Below are positions 9,585 to 19,669 of a DNA stretch of 44,654 nt, piece by piece. This stretch comes from Thermodesulfovibrionia bacterium. Its GTDB lineage: Bacteria > Nitrospirota > Thermodesulfovibrionia > UBA6902. The stretch is from positions 1 to 44,654 of the forward strand of contig CAMYJJ010000001.1 of NCBI GenBank assembly GCA_947258735.1, read 5' to 3'. The position numbers were made by a program, and so were the translations under genes. The notes beneath the pieces are model-generated. The model had not been told where the DNA came from. It did not search any database and was given only the letters and a program-made list of their open reading frames with translations. Numbering within the stretch: position 1 is the first letter of the stretch; the number at the start of each line of letters is the position of its first letter.

Positions 9585-10148
9585 TCATGAAACTCGATCC
9601 AGGGGAATTTCGGCAATCGTTGAATAAACTGCCCCTGCCGGTTTCAGTTCACTCTTTATTAAATATATAGATCTTACATCAAATAGCCCAAATCTGTCAT
9701 GCTCCAGCATCGAAATGTTTTCCAGCAATGCGCTTTTCCCCCGTGAACTCCTGAACCTGCCAAGAGTAAGGTGAGGTGAGAAATCCCTTGTATCAGGCTC
9801 AAATCCCAATGAGGCCATGGCCTCGTCAATTTCAGACTGAAGTTTCACCAGTTCCCCATGAGCGATAATGCCGGCCCATAGTACTCTTGGAGACCTTTTT
9901 GCCGGAAAGGTGCCAATGCCCGAAATCTCAATGCTGAACATTCTATGATGACTGCATGCCCCCTTTAATCCCTGGATAATACCGGTGACACCAGCTTCCT
10001 TAATGTCCCCGAGAAATTTCAGTGTAAGATGTATGTTATCAGTCTTAACCCATCTGAGGTCAGCGCCGCTTTTCTTCAAATGCTGCTGAATCCCTGCAAG
10101 GGAGGCCTTCACCTCTTCAGGCAGTGCTATGGCAATAAAACATCTCAC
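9585..10148 (-). CDS. thpR: RNA 2',3'-cyclic phosphodiesterase (2H family)
   Basis: A 187-aa member of the 2H phosphoesterase family (ThpR/LigT), which opens 2',3'-cyclic phosphates on RNA ends. Both signature HxTx motifs are present: HLTLKFLGD in the N-terminal half and HLTLGRF in the C-terminal half. The start is a GTG (GTG AGA TGT TTT) with no strong ribosome site. It lies upstream of recA on the same strand; pgpA-cinA-thpR-recA is a common bacterial order, and cinA is absent here. Some family members also ligate tRNA halves in vitro. Confidence 0.93.
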   Translation of the reverse strand: MRCFIAIALPEEVKASLAGIQQHLKKSGADLRWVKTDNIHLTLKFLGDIKEAGVTGIIQGLKGACSHHRMFSIEISGIGTFPAKRSPRVLWAGIIAHGELVKLQSEIDEAMASLGFEPDTRDFSPHLTLGRFRSSRGKSALLENISMLEHDRFGLFDVRSIYLIKSELKPAGAVYSTIAEIPLDRVS

Positions 10149-10271
10149 ATATATCGTCTAAGTAAACTTCAAAAAACCAACGCGTTCATTGTTTCACAAT
10201 AGGATACCATAAAAGGAGTCAAGGGTATGGCAAAAAAGGTTGAAATATTAAAAATATATTCTTTTCACTGG

Positions 10272-10303
10272 AACCCTCAAACCCTCGAGTCCTTAAACCC
10301 TTT
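10272..10303. repeat. Four degenerate 8-bp repeats downstream of pgpA
   Basis: Four consecutive octamers, AACCCTCA, AACCCTCG, AGTCCTTA and AACCCTTT, run into a poly-T stretch just past the pgpA stop. They belong to the short-period intergenic repeats seen elsewhere in the window. Confidence 0.5.
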
Positions 10304-10316
10304 TTTTATCAACGAT

Positions 10317-10766
10317 TTATCCGAACAACACCCTCCAGATCTGAAGACAGATATTTGTATATACCCCTGCAAGGAGATCATCAAGCATGATTCCTGTTCC
10401 TCCTGATAATTTACTGTCTATCCGGTTTATGGGAGGGGGCTTGAATATATCAAACAGCCGGAACAACACAAAAGCGGCAAGAAGATATCCTGTATGTTTT
10501 GGGATAAACATGACAGATACCATATAACCGCAAAACTCATCAATTATGATATGACCGCTGTCCTTACCCAGGACCTTTTCGGTATGATGGGCCGAGACGG
10601 TTCCGGCAACAATGACAGAAATGGACAGAAGCAGGAGAACAGCATCACCGGGCCTGCTTAATAAAATGGCTAATAACCCAATGGCGGTCCCGACCGTTCC
10701 CGGAGCATATGGAATATAACCGGCATACCCGAGTGTGGCAATTATATGATAACCCTGGTTGAGCAT
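10317..10766 (-). CDS. pgpA: Phosphatidylglycerophosphatase A
   Basis: PgpA dephosphorylates phosphatidylglycerophosphate to phosphatidylglycerol at the inner membrane. The family motifs are clear: PYAPGTVGTAIGLL near the N-terminus, IIIDEFCGYMV in the middle and the C-terminal DIFKPPPINRIDSKLSGGTGIMLDDLLAG (shown in parts: DIFKPPPINRID, GGTGIMLDDLLAGV). Three to four membrane helices are expected. I choose the ATG at 10766 (149 aa). The longer frame begins with a TTG at 10781 that lies inside the arm of a dispersed repeat, so it is less likely. No good ribosome-binding sequence is seen for either. Confidence 0.93.
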   Translation of the reverse strand: MLNQGYHIIATLGYAGYIPYAPGTVGTAIGLLAILLSRPGDAVLLLLSISVIVAGTVSAHHTEKVLGKDSGHIIIDEFCGYMVSVMFIPKHTGYLLAAFVLFRLFDIFKPPPINRIDSKLSGGTGIMLDDLLAGVYTNICLQIWRVLFG

Positions 10767-10780
10767 ATGAAGAAATGTCA

Positions 10781-10928
10781 AATGTCAAAGCTCAAATGCC
10801 AAATGAATTACAAATTTAAAAAATTTCAAATTACAAAAGCAACAAATGGCCGGGTTTAATCTTCTGTTTTTTGACATTAAGTCATTGAGAAATTCAATTG
10901 GCATTTGAGCTTTGACATTGGTAATTAT
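10781..10928. repeat. Dispersed inverted-repeat element, copy 2 (28/29-bp arms)
   Basis: The left arm (10781-10809) and right arm (10891-10919) are reverse complements with one mismatch. The core words are CAAAGCTCAAATGCC and GGCATTTGAGCTTTG. About 80 bp of AT-rich sequence separates the arms. The element fills the space between pgpA and the osmC-like gene and resembles the one at 936-1085. It looks like a non-autonomous palindromic element. Confidence 0.75.
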
Positions 10929-10937
10929 TTACTGACT

Positions 10938-11366
10938 TTATTGCACTTGTTCCTGCACAATTTTATATGAATGAGTTATGTCAGCGCTCTTTCCAATCGT
11001 CGCTCCCACGAGACAGTATTTATCAAGAGAGAGTTCTATTGCGCGTTTTACGGCATCTTCAGAGAGATTCCTGCCTGTAACCACGTACTCTATGTGCATT
11101 TTCTCAAACGATTTTGGATGGCCTTCTGCAGTATCACCGCTGACATTCATCTCAAATCCGGTCACTTCCTGCTTTTTTTTCCTCAATATGGAGATTACGT
11201 CCATACCTGAACATCCTCCAAAAGCCATGAGCAGAAGCTCTGAAGGTTTGGACCCTGTGTTATGTCCGCCCACATTCGGGGGTCCGTCCATGACAACGGC
11301 ATGACCTGAATCAGCAGTTGCTATAAATTGCATATTCTCAACAAGCCTGACTTTACTCTTTAACAT
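10938..11366 (-). CDS. OsmC-family peroxide-reducing protein
   Basis: A 142-aa OsmC/Ohr-superfamily protein. Members reduce organic hydroperoxides with two cysteines as homodimers in the cytoplasm. The two expected cysteines are visible in GGCSGMDVISILRKKK (about residue 52) and LDKYCLVGAT (about residue 118). The sequence is closer to the YhfA/OsmC branch than to Ohr. The stop lies just beyond a dispersed repeat, so it is probably a single-gene transcript. Actual substrate is unknown. Confidence 0.9.
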   Translation of the reverse strand: MLKSKVRLVENMQFIATADSGHAVVMDGPPNVGGHNTGSKPSELLLMAFGGCSGMDVISILRKKKQEVTGFEMNVSGDTAEGHPKSFEKMHIEYVVTGRNLSEDAVKRAIELSLDKYCLVGATIGKSADITHSYKIVQEQVQ

Positions 11367-11558
11367 ACCTTACCTCCATATATTTAACAGGTGATGATAA
11401 GACTGTAAGAAATTACATGTATTTTGTCAATCATGGTTATATGAGTGTATATTCATGAAGTATGTTTTATTCAGGACTGCTGTGCCAGGCATAATATGTC
11501 ATTTTTTATATCAGAAATACCTTGATTTATACTTCATTTAGGTACCGCATGGGCACAC

Positions 11559-11587
11559 TTTCAATAAGTCATATAACATGGTAGAAT
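11559..11587 (+). promoter_or_regulatory. Candidate sigma-70 promoter for galU-lon
   Basis: TAGAAT at 11582-11587 matches TATAAT at five of six positions. A weak -35 (TTTCAA, 11559-11564) lies 17 bp upstream. The predicted transcript would start about 45 bp before the galU ATG. The rest of the 275-bp spacer shows nothing clear. Confidence 0.35.
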
Positions 11588-11641
11588 ATGTCTTTATTTT
11601 TTGCCTTTGTCTATAGTTTCTACAATTTCTAAAGGAGAATT

Positions 11642-12529
11642 ATGACGAAAAAAGTGAGGAAGGCAGTATTTCCGGCAGCAGGTCTTGGGACCAGATTTTT
11701 ACCTGCAACCAAGGCATCTCCCAAAGAAATGCTCCCGATTGTGGATAAACCCATGATACAATATGCGGTTGAAGAGGCTGAAGCATGCAAGATCAAGGAG
11801 TACATCGTTATCACAGGGAAATCAAAACGGGCAATTGAGGACCATTTTGATGTTGCATGGCAACTTGAGGCAAATCTGAAAAGCAAGGGCAAGAACTCCG
11901 TTCTCAAAGAGATACAGCTGCTGGCACAGCACCAGTTTGCCTATATCAGACAGGGGGAACCGCTGGGACTGGGACATGCAATTCTCTGTTCACAGCCTTT
12001 TGTTAAGGACGAACCCTTTGCAGTTATCCTGAGTGATGATATAATTGATCCAGATGACAAACTTCTGGGAGAAATGATAAAAATATATAATAAACATAAC
12101 GCGACAGTCCTTGCACTGCAGCGTGTACCAAAAACAGAAATCCATCGATACGGGGTAATCAAGGGGAAAGAAGTATCAAAAAACGTTTTTAAGATCAGCG
12201 ATATGGTGGAAAAACCAAAGGCCTCTGCAGCGCCATCTGATCTGGCAATCATAGGACGATATATTTTAACACCGGACATTTTCAAAATTTTGCAGAAGAC
12301 GCCTCCTGGAAAGGGCGGTGAGATTCAGTTGACCGATGCTTTAAAGATGCTCTTAAAAAGGAAACCTGTATACGGTTACCTGTTTGAGGGAAAAAGATAC
12401 GATGGCGGTGACAAAGTGGGATATCTGAAAGCAACTGTTGAACTTGCCCTCAAGCACAATGAAGTAAAGGATGATTTCAGGGAGTACCTCTTATCCAGGA
12501 TATCTTCTATAACGGAAAAGGAGCAATAA
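11642..12529 (+). CDS. galU: UTP--glucose-1-phosphate uridylyltransferase
   Basis: GalU makes UDP-glucose from UTP and glucose-1-phosphate for envelope polysaccharides. The protein is of normal length (295 aa). The N-terminus carries the nucleotidyltransferase signature [18 protein letters not shown]. Further motifs are [19 protein letters not shown] and the C-terminal [21 protein letters not shown] precedes the ATG at good distance. The stop TAA shares one base with the ATG of lon, so the two are cotranscribed and probably translationally coupled. This is an unusual pairing that may only reflect local order. Confidence 0.96.
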   Translation: MTKKVRKAVFPAAGLGTRFLPATKASPKEMLPIVDKPMIQYAVEEAEACKIKEYIVITGKSKRAIEDHFDVAWQLEANLKSKGKNSVLKEIQLLAQHQFAYIRQGEPLGLGHAILCSQPFVKDEPFAVILSDDIIDPDDKLLGEMIKIYNKHNATVLALQRVPKTEIHRYGVIKGKEVSKNVFKISDMVEKPKASAAPSDLAIIGRYILTPDIFKILQKTPPGKGGEIQLTDALKMLLKRKPVYGYLFEGKRYDGGDKVGYLKATVELALKHNEVKDDFREYLLSRISSITEKEQ

Positions 12530-14787
12530 TGACCGAATTTGATATTAAAGAAGATCATGAAATAGAAATTCCAGACTCGCTACCCATACTTCCGGTGAGA
12601 GATGTTGTTATCTTCCCGTATATGATTCTTCCCCTGTTTGTAGGAAGAGACATTTCGATAAATGCCATTGAGAAAGCAATGGAAAGCAACAAACTTATAC
12701 TGCTTGTCTCCCAGAAGGACGTTAATGTGGAGACACCTGTCATTGAAGACCTCTATACAGTGGGGACGGTAGGCACGATACTCAGAATGCTGAAACTGCC
12801 TGATGGAAGGCTCAAAATTTTAATTCAGGGGCTCACCAAAGCAAAAATTACGGAATTTGCCCAGACCGAGCCATATTATGTTGGAGAAATAGCAAAAATA
12901 ACAGACCAGGAACAGCCTGAGGTAACGCTGGAAGTTGAAGCCCTTATGCGCAACGTAAAGGAACTCGTAGACAAGTCTCTGGCCCTGGGTAAGTCTTTTT
13001 TACCGGACATAATCGTCTTAATAGAGAACATTGAAGAGCCGGGCAGACTGGCTGACCTGGTTGCATCAAACCTTGGTCTGAAATCTGAACAGGCACAGGA
13101 ACTTCTCGAGGAAACAGACCCGCTCATACGTCTTAAAAAAATAAGTGAAATTCTCAATAGAGAAGTAGAGCTGTTACTTGTGCAGCAGAAAATCCAGTCC
13201 GATGTCAAAGGAGAAATAGACAAAACCCAGCGGGAATACTTTTTAAGAGAACAGTTAAAGGCCATTCAGAAAGAGCTTGGTGAAATAGACGAGAAGACAG
13301 AAGAAATAATGGACCTGAGAGAAAAAATTAAAAAGGCAAAAATGCCTGATAAGGTCGAGAAAGAGGCCATGAAGCAGATCAACCGCCTTGAAAAAATGCA
13401 CCAGGACAGCGCAGAGGCCGGAACAATCAGGACCTATGTAGACTGGCTGGTTGAATTACCCTGGGCACATGGCACAAAAGACAACCTTGATCTGAAAAAG
13501 GCAAAAAAAGTACTTGATGCCGACCACTACGACCTTGAGAAAATCAAGGAACGCATTCTGGAATATTTAGGAGTGAGAAAACTCAAGGCCAAGATGAAAG
13601 GGCCGATCCTCTGTTTTACCGGCCCGCCCGGAGTTGGCAAGACATCATTGGGAAAATCAATTGCCCGGGCCCTTGGGAGAGAGTTTTACAGGATGTCTCT
13701 TGGCGGGATGAGAGACGAGGCAGAGATAAGAGGACATAGAAGAACATATGTTGGGGCAATGCCCGGCAGAATAATACAGGGCATTAAAACTGCCGGAACA
13801 AACAATCCGGTATTCATGCTTGATGAAGTAGACAAGATAGGAATGGACTTCCGTGGTGACCCTGCGTCCGCCCTGCTCGAAGTTCTGGACCCTGAACAGA
13901 ACTTTGCCTTTGCAGACCATTATCTTGGAGTGCCATTTGACCTGAGCAATGTTATGTTTATCACAACAGCCAACCTGATGGACCCGATTCCTTCACCATT
14001 AAGGGACCGCATGGAAGTGCTCAGCCTGTCAGGCTATACTGCAGAGGAAAAAGTAGGCATCGCCAAAAACTACCTTATTCCAAAGCAGTTAAATGAACAC
14101 GGTATTACTGACAAAAATATCAAGATCAATGACAGTGCGTTATTGCAGGTCATCACCCACTATACTATTGAAGCAGGGGTGAGAAACCTTGAGCGCGAAA
14201 TAGCCAATCTCTGCAGAAAAGTTGCCAGAAAGATTGCTGAAGGCCAGAACAAGAAAAACACCATAACTACCAGCAATATCTCCAAATATCTCGGCGTTCC
14301 CAAGTATCTCCCGGAAGAAGAGATCAAGAAAGATGAAGTTGGTGTAACCACCGGTCTTGCATGGACTGCTGCCGGAGGGGATATTATATATATAGAATCA
14401 ATAATAATGAAGGGTAAGGGAAGTCTCACATTAACAGGACATGTACCTGCAGGAGCAAGACCCAAAGACGGACCTTCGGCCGGCATAACCATGGCAACTT
14501 CAATCGCATCTGCTTTTACCGGCAGGGCTGTACACAAGAACATTGCAATGACAGGTGAAGTGACCCTTCGTGGAAGGGTGCTGCCGATCGGAGGGTTAAA
14601 GGAAAAGACCCTTGCTGCCAAGAGAATGGGCATTCACAAAGTCATTATTCCCAAGAGAAATGAGAAGGACCTTGAGGAGATCCCTAAAGATATCAAGAAG
14701 GACATGAAGTTTATACCTGTAGAAACCATGGATGAAGTGCTGAAACACGCCCTCAAAAAAACAGCAACAAAGAAAAAACGGAAGTAG
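12529..14787 (+). CDS. lon: ATP-dependent protease Lon
   Basis: Lon degrades misfolded and regulatory proteins in the cytoplasm. The protein is 752 aa. Residues from about 20 to 210 form the LonN substrate-binding domain ([16 protein letters not shown]). A long coiled-coil region follows, then an AAA+ module with Walker A GPPGVGKT (about 364-371). The C-terminal protease domain has the Ser-Lys dyad: Ser650 in KDGPSAGIT and Lys693 in PIGGLKEK. The tail is very basic (TATKKKRK). It starts on the last base of galU. No heat-shock element is evident because the promoter appears to lie upstream of galU. Confidence 0.97.
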   Translation: MTEFDIKEDHEIEIPDSLPILPVRDVVIFPYMILPLFVGRDISINAIEKAMESNKLILLVSQKDVNVETPVIEDLYTVGTVGTILRMLKLPDGRLKILIQGLTKAKITEFAQTEPYYVGEIAKITDQEQPEVTLEVEALMRNVKELVDKSLALGKSFLPDIIVLIENIEEPGRLADLVASNLGLKSEQAQELLEETDPLIRLKKISEILNREVELLLVQQKIQSDVKGEIDKTQREYFLREQLKAIQKELGEIDEKTEEIMDLREKIKKAKMPDKVEKEAMKQINRLEKMHQDSAEAGTIRTYVDWLVELPWAHGTKDNLDLKKAKKVLDADHYDLEKIKERILEYLGVRKLKAKMKGPILCFTGPPGVGKTSLGKSIARALGREFYRMSLGGMRDEAEIRGHRRTYVGAMPGRIIQGIKTAGTNNPVFMLDEVDKIGMDFRGDPASALLEVLDPEQNFAFADHYLGVPFDLSNVMFITTANLMDPIPSPLRDRMEVLSLSGYTAEEKVGIAKNYLIPKQLNEHGITDKNIKINDSALLQVITHYTIEAGVRNLEREIANLCRKVARKIAEGQNKKNTITTSNISKYLGVPKYLPEEEIKKDEVGVTTGLAWTAAGGDIIYIESIIMKGKGSLTLTGHVPAGARPKDGPSAGITMATSIASAFTGRAVHKNIAMTGEVTLRGRVLPIGGLKEKTLAAKRMGIHKVIIPKRNEKDLEEIPKDIKKDMKFIPVETMDEVLKHALKKTATKKKRK

Positions 14788-14866
14788 TTTTCCGTTCATC
14801 CGGAGAGTTCAGGCCTAAAACATTTAATTAATATCTCTGATCTGTTTGAGATCTGTATCCCTGTGC

Positions 14867-14886
14867 CCTGCCTACCGGCAGGCAGG
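14867..14886. repeat. Short GC-rich palindrome CCTGCCTACCGGCAGGCAGG
   Basis: A 20-bp near-palindrome centred on CCGG in the lon-thiL spacer. A closely related sequence (CCTGCCGGTAGGCAGG) occurs inside the repeat at 25483-25562. It resembles the GC-rich palindromic tags scattered in many environmental bacterial genomes. Confidence 0.55.
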
Positions 14887-14969
14887 CTGGAATCACTTGA
14901 CCCGGTTTATTCATATTGTTTTTAAGATACCTGCCATAATTTATAAATAATCAATGTTAAAATTATAGA

Positions 14970-15932
14970 ATGCAACTTACAGAAATCGGTGAATTCGGAC
15001 TCATCCATAAACTCCGTGAAAAATGCAGATCCTCTGCAAAAAACCTGATCGCGGGGATAGGAGATGATGCCGCTGCAGTTAAAAACTCCTCCGGTAATAC
15101 TCTTATTACATCTGACATGATGATCGAACATACCCATTTCGATCTTTCTTTTACGACGTTTTATCAATTAGGATACAAATTTTTAGCCGTTAATATCAGC
15201 GACATATTTGCCATGGGCGGTGACCCGGAATATTTCATCATTAGTATGGGAATCCCCGGGAAATTGAATGCCAAGGATATAGAGGAGTTGTATTCTGGAA
15301 TACAAAAAATTGCAGACAGATTTAACATTACGATCATAGGAGGAGATACCTGCATTTCAAAACATGACGTTATCCTGAGTGGAACGTTAACAGGAAAGGC
15401 TGACACTATTATTACTCGTTCCGGCGCGAAGGAAGGTGACGGTATTTATGTAAAAGGCACTCTTGGAGACTCGGCAATGGGGTTACATCTTCTGAAGAAA
15501 CAGAGAAAAAGAGTGCATACATTTACCCCTGCAACACCTCGTCTCAAGGTGATCAGGAAGCATCTCATGCCGGACCCTGCACCCCTGAGATACATAAGAG
15601 GTGTAAGCTCAATGATTGATATCAGTGATGGGTTACTGGCAGATGTAAGCCATATCTGTGATGAAAGCAATGTTGGCGCAGTTATATATGAAGACAGAAT
15701 ACCGCTTTCTAAAGATTTGAAAGATGTTGCGAAAAAGGCAGGACAAGACCCTATTAAACTTGCCCTTGCTGGCGGAGAAGATTACAGACTTCTCTTCACG
15801 TGCAAACATAAACTTAAAACCAGCGCTGTTAAAATAGGTGAGATAACCGGAAAAGAACGTTTTATCATAGACAGTGAAGGGAGAAAACGCGCTTTAACGC
15901 CTGAGGGATATGAACACTTTACAAAACAGTAG
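14970..15932 (+). CDS. thiL: Thiamine-monophosphate kinase
   Basis: ThiL phosphorylates thiamine monophosphate to the active cofactor thiamine diphosphate. The protein is 320 aa and belongs to the AIRS/PurM-like fold. Motifs are the N-terminal TEIGEFGLIHKL, GIGDDAAAV, GGDTCIS, MIDISDGLLADV and LAGGEDYRLLF near the C-terminus. No thiamine riboswitch is apparent upstream, and no other thi gene is nearby. A heptad inverted repeat begins at its stop codon, and DUF2062 and peptidase genes follow on the same strand. Confidence 0.95.
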   Translation: MQLTEIGEFGLIHKLREKCRSSAKNLIAGIGDDAAAVKNSSGNTLITSDMMIEHTHFDLSFTTFYQLGYKFLAVNISDIFAMGGDPEYFIISMGIPGKLNAKDIEELYSGIQKIADRFNITIIGGDTCISKHDVILSGTLTGKADTIITRSGAKEGDGIYVKGTLGDSAMGLHLLKKQRKRVHTFTPATPRLKVIRKHLMPDPAPLRYIRGVSSMIDISDGLLADVSHICDESNVGAVIYEDRIPLSKDLKDVAKKAGQDPIKLALAGGEDYRLLFTCKHKLKTSAVKIGEITGKERFIIDSEGRKRALTPEGYEHFTKQ

Positions 15933-16013
15933 TCAGTAGCTGGTAGTTAGCAGATAGGGACCTGTATAAATTTGTTCCTGACTATCAACTACCAGCTACC
16001 AGCTACTATCTAC
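15929..16013. repeat. Inverted array of 7-bp repeats between thiL and the DUF2062 gene
   Basis: The left half reads as heptads AGTAGTC, AGTAGCT, GGTAGTT, AGCAGAT. The right half is a complementary set, TGACTAT, CAACTAC, CAGCTAC, CAGCTAC, TATCTAC. The halves can pair across a 20-bp centre. The array begins within the thiL stop codon. Confidence 0.65.
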
Positions 16014-16024
16014 TTATACTAATC

Positions 16025-16516
16025 ATGGCTTACTTCATGGAAAAATTTAAAAGCATTTTAAAAGTAAAAGAATCCCCGCACCGCATCGGCCTTGCATTTG
16101 CCCTTGGGGTGTTTGTGGGCATTTCTCCTTTTCTGGGGCTTCATTATATTGGTGCTTTACTGCTTGCATGGCTTTTTCGCTTAAATAAACTGGTCGCTGT
16201 TGTTGGGGTCAGTGTGAACAATCCATGGACCATCGTTCCCATATCTACCTTCTGCGTCTGGATCGGGGCAAAAATGATGGGGATAAAGGATGTCCTGCCT
16301 GAGGTTGACTGGGCAGGCATATCATTGACTAATATAATCGGTACATTTTCTGACATGGAAAGCCTTAAGCTTATGACGAAACAGCTCTGGCCTGTTATTT
16401 CATCTTTTTTTGTGGGGTCAATGCTGATCTGTACAGTATCAGCCATAGCAAGTTATTTTATTATCCAGATTCTCATGACTAAGTATCAGAAAGAAGAAAC
16501 ATGCCGCATAAACTGA
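16025..16516 (+). CDS. DUF2062 small membrane protein
   Basis: A 163-aa inner-membrane protein with the DUF2062 pattern: SPHRIGLAFALGVFVGISPF followed by LHYIGALLLAWLFRLNK and VNNPWTIVP. Three or four membrane helices are predicted, including one at the C-terminus. DUF2062 proteins are frequently encoded near glycosyltransferases or lipid genes, but the biochemical role is not established. It overlaps the following peptidase gene by 16 bp, so the two are cotranscribed and may act together in the membrane. Confidence 0.85.
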   Translation: MAYFMEKFKSILKVKESPHRIGLAFALGVFVGISPFLGLHYIGALLLAWLFRLNKLVAVVGVSVNNPWTIVPISTFCVWIGAKMMGIKDVLPEVDWAGISLTNIIGTFSDMESLKLMTKQLWPVISSFFVGSMLICTVSAIASYFIIQILMTKYQKEETCRIN

Positions 16517-17337
16517 CCCGCACACATGTCCTTCTGTTCATTGCTACTTTTTTCACTACCCTTATTGCAGGCGCACTGTTAAACGGTGTCATCCCATGGG
16601 AAGAACCGGAGAACATATATCGAGGACTCCCTTTTTCGCTCACGTTGCTCTTAATACTGATGGTCCATGAACTTTCTCATTATTTTACGTCTCGCAGGCA
16701 CCATGTATCAGCATCTCTGCCATACTTCATCCCTGCTCCGCCTATCATTGGAACTTTTGGAGCAATCATAAAAATGAAACCGCCCATACCTGATAAACGT
16801 TCGTTAATAGATATCGGGGCATCAGGTCCGATAGGCGGTTTTATCATAGCAATTATCGCCTGTGTTGTCGGCCTCAGCCTGTCTGAGGTCAAACCCGCAG
16901 GCACTATGAATGAAGGAATAGCATTCGGCAGTTCACTGCTATTTTCGTTTCTGTCAGACATAGTACTGAATGTCGGGCCTGAAGATTATGATGTAATGCT
17001 CCACCCTGTTGCCTTTGCCGGATGGATAGGTCTCCTTGTCACATCGTTAAACCTGCTGCCTGTAGGTCAACTCGATGGAGGTCATATCGTCTATGCACTG
17101 TTTGGGGAGAAACACAGTCTCATAGCCAAAATAACAATTCCTGTATTAATTGTTATGGGAATTACGTTATGGCCCGGATGGCTGGTATGGGCAGTATTAA
17201 TGCTTATTATGGGATACAAACACCCACCTGTTGTCTATCCACATATTCAACTGGACAAAAACAGAAAAATAATCGGCTGGATATCATTTGGCATCTTCAT
17301 ACTCACATTCACCCCAATGCCGGTTCAGGGGTTTTGA
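16501..17337 (+). CDS. Site-2-type intramembrane metalloprotease (M50)
   Basis: A 278-aa polytopic membrane protein. The zinc-binding HELSH motif lies in a membrane helix (LLLILMVHELSHYF), and the second active-site motif is NLLPVGQLDGGH, the NxxPxxxLDGG pattern of S2P enzymes. No PDZ domain is present, so it is not RseP. The organisation is closer to EGY1/SpoIVFB-like M50 proteases. The substrate is unknown. The start overlaps the DUF2062 gene, suggesting a shared membrane function. Confidence 0.9.
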   Translation: MPHKLTRTHVLLFIATFFTTLIAGALLNGVIPWEEPENIYRGLPFSLTLLLILMVHELSHYFTSRRHHVSASLPYFIPAPPIIGTFGAIIKMKPPIPDKRSLIDIGASGPIGGFIIAIIACVVGLSLSEVKPAGTMNEGIAFGSSLLFSFLSDIVLNVGPEDYDVMLHPVAFAGWIGLLVTSLNLLPVGQLDGGHIVYALFGEKHSLIAKITIPVLIVMGITLWPGWLVWAVLMLIMGYKHPPVVYPHIQLDKNRKIIGWISFGIFILTFTPMPVQGF

Positions 17338-17340
17338 AAA

Positions 17341-17375
17341 TGGGCTATGGGTGATGGGTTATGAATGATAGGATA
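17341..17375. repeat. Short array of 7-bp repeats after the M50 peptidase gene
   Basis: Five degenerate heptads starting near 17342 (GGGCTAT, GGGTGAT, GGGTTAT, GAATGAT, AGGATAA). They follow the peptidase stop and match in style the array at 40123-40161. Confidence 0.55.
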
Positions 17376-17500
17376 AGGTGAAGGGGATTGGCCCGGGTTT
17401 CAGGTTTCTTCAATTATCTGTGAGCGATAACCATTTAGCTGGATTTTCTCATGGTGTTTGCCGGCGTATCATATATACAGAAGCTACTTCTGACTGGTCG

Positions 17501-19630
17501 CTATGAAACATTTACAACGGTTCTGTTTTGACCTGCTGTTTTGGCCTCATACATCGCCTTGTCAGCTTTCTGGATCAACTCCTCTGTACTTTCCACTATA
17601 GTCTCAGGATATGTTGCAACACCTATGCTTATGGTTATCTCACTATCAGTCCATGGAAAGTCAATCTCCGCAAAGACTTTTCTTATCTCCTCGGCCTTTA
17701 TCGCTGCATCACTGCTTCCCAGGTTGCTATATACGATAACAAACTCATCTCCTCCGTACCGTGCGGCGATATCCTCTTTGCGGACCATCGAATCCAGAAT
17801 GGCCCCAATTTCCTTTAATACTTCATCTCCCCTGTCATGACCGTACGTATCATTGATCGTCTTAAAATTATCGATATCACCAAGTAAGATGGATAGAGGT
17901 TCCTGTTTCCTGATGCATCTTGACCATTCCTCTTCAAGACGCTTTGTGAGAAAACGCCTGTTATACAGACCGGTCAGGGGATCACTGATAGACAGTTCCT
18001 GGACCCTGCGATGGACTATCGTGTTATCAAGTGCAACAGAAATCTGGTTTCCGAGATACGAGAACTGTTCTTTTTCGTCAATCGTAAATACGGATATCCG
18101 TCCGATGACAAGAGAACCGATATTGCTGTCCTTAAAAACTAAAGGGATATATACCACTTCAGCCGGTCGTAACCTGGTATACCCCATTTCTACAGCAAAC
18201 CCTTCATCTGATTCTCCGGGCCTTGCGATGATACATTTTCTGTCACGGAGGGCATGTCCGGGCAGACCTTCGTTGATATCCAACTCGGGAAGATCCGAGT
18301 CGCATCCATACTGAACGACAGGTCTGAGAATCTGTGCTTCTTCATCACAGAGATAAAGGATGCCGAGCTGAGACTCAGTAACCTCCATGATCACATTGAG
18401 GATTTTATCTGAAAGTTCGGATATATCAATTGTGGACATCAGCAGTTTTGCAACCTGATAGTGTTTCTTTATTCTTTCTTCCCTGTTTGTTACACTTTGC
18501 ACCATATTATTAAACCCCTGACCTAGCTGCTCAAACTCATCTCCTGTCTTAAGATCAATGGTAATGTCCTTGCTTCCTTTTTCAAAAGATTTCATTGCAT
18601 TAATAATAAAATTCACCGGCCGGGTGATATCCCGGTAAATAATAAACGTTATGATTAAGGCAAGCAGTAATGCCACAGGTGCGACATACATCAGAATACG
18701 GCTGATTGACTCATTTACGACTATTGAAGTGTCATGTGTTTCTTTGCTCACGCCAATAGCGCCTATGACCCGATGCCTGCTGTCCAGTATGGGCTCAAAT
18801 GCAACAATATGCCGCTCACCATGTATCTCGGGCGCTCCGTAGTAGGACTTTCCAAGAGATATCTTATCACTGAGCAGTTCAGGCATTTTCTGTCCCATTG
18901 CCCAGGTTGCATGCGGCAGAGATGTTGTTGCATGAAGATAAAAGGACTCAAACGTTTCACCTGCAAAAAGTGCCAGTTCAGCGCCAAACTGTTCATATAT
19001 GCTGTTTCCAAGCCAGGACTCTCCGGTCAGCACGATCCCTGCTATAATTGCGCCAGACATTTTATCATCAGAACGGACAGGGGCAATTACGAACTGCCCT
19101 ATACCAATGTCCTTAATCCTGGAAGCCAGGCTTTCATCTTCCATCGCAACGATATCAGAGCTGATGAGCTCGGTTGTATAGCTCGTCTCACCTGTCATCA
19201 GCGCCCGTGAGAGAGAGTCTCCCAGCAATATGATGTCCCCGTCACTGCCGTTTCTCCTTCCAAGAACTCTCTGATTTTCATCTACAGCCATAAGCAGCTC
19301 TACATGATTGTTTTCTTTTCCTATATTTATGAGGACCTGTTCTATATCATTTTTATTCTTTTCGCTAAACATTACCTTGACACTTTCCATATTGGCTATA
19401 TGTTTCAGCGTTGATTGCAGGACCTTTGTCCTCTCTTTGTATATTACGCGTGCTCCTCGCAAATTGGTCTTGACGGTTTTCAGCTCTTCATTGAACATGC
19501 TGCTGCTGAATGAGTAGTACAATCCAATAGTGAGCGCTATGACAGGTATCCAGAATACAAGAGTAAAGGCTAAAAGGGTCTTGGCCCCAATGTTAACTTT
19601 CGGTCGTGATAATTTCATGCTCCGTTCCAT
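17501..19630 (-). CDS. Membrane diguanylate cyclase with Cache-like, HAMP, GAF and GGDEF domains
   Basis: A 709-aa enzyme predicted to make cyclic di-GMP. Order: a first membrane helix at about 18-40, a periplasmic Cache-like sensor region to about 315, a second helix (ILMYVAPVALLLALIITFII), HAMP, a cytoplasmic GAF domain, and a C-terminal GGDEF domain. The active motif is intact (RYGGDEFVIVYS). An I-site RKED lies five residues before it, so product inhibition is expected. A perfect 23-bp palindrome sits 40 bp upstream of the start and may be an operator. The input signal is unknown. It appears to be a single-gene transcript. Confidence 0.93.
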   Translation of the reverse strand: MERSMKLSRPKVNIGAKTLLAFTLVFWIPVIALTIGLYYSFSSSMFNEELKTVKTNLRGARVIYKERTKVLQSTLKHIANMESVKVMFSEKNKNDIEQVLINIGKENNHVELLMAVDENQRVLGRRNGSDGDIILLGDSLSRALMTGETSYTTELISSDIVAMEDESLASRIKDIGIGQFVIAPVRSDDKMSGAIIAGIVLTGESWLGNSIYEQFGAELALFAGETFESFYLHATTSLPHATWAMGQKMPELLSDKISLGKSYYGAPEIHGERHIVAFEPILDSRHRVIGAIGVSKETHDTSIVVNESISRILMYVAPVALLLALIITFIIYRDITRPVNFIINAMKSFEKGSKDITIDLKTGDEFEQLGQGFNNMVQSVTNREERIKKHYQVAKLLMSTIDISELSDKILNVIMEVTESQLGILYLCDEEAQILRPVVQYGCDSDLPELDINEGLPGHALRDRKCIIARPGESDEGFAVEMGYTRLRPAEVVYIPLVFKDSNIGSLVIGRISVFTIDEKEQFSYLGNQISVALDNTIVHRRVQELSISDPLTGLYNRRFLTKRLEEEWSRCIRKQEPLSILLGDIDNFKTINDTYGHDRGDEVLKEIGAILDSMVRKEDIAARYGGDEFVIVYSNLGSSDAAIKAEEIRKVFAEIDFPWTDSEITISIGVATYPETIVESTEELIQKADKAMYEAKTAGQNRTVVNVS

Positions 19631-19669
19631 CTCTTTTTCATCTCTTTTTCATCAACAGCAATCCGCACG

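Noticed and set aside
17022..17354. Plus-strand 110-codon frame inside the M50 peptidase gene
   Set aside because: Shadow frame within a well-supported gene; its translation has no family features.
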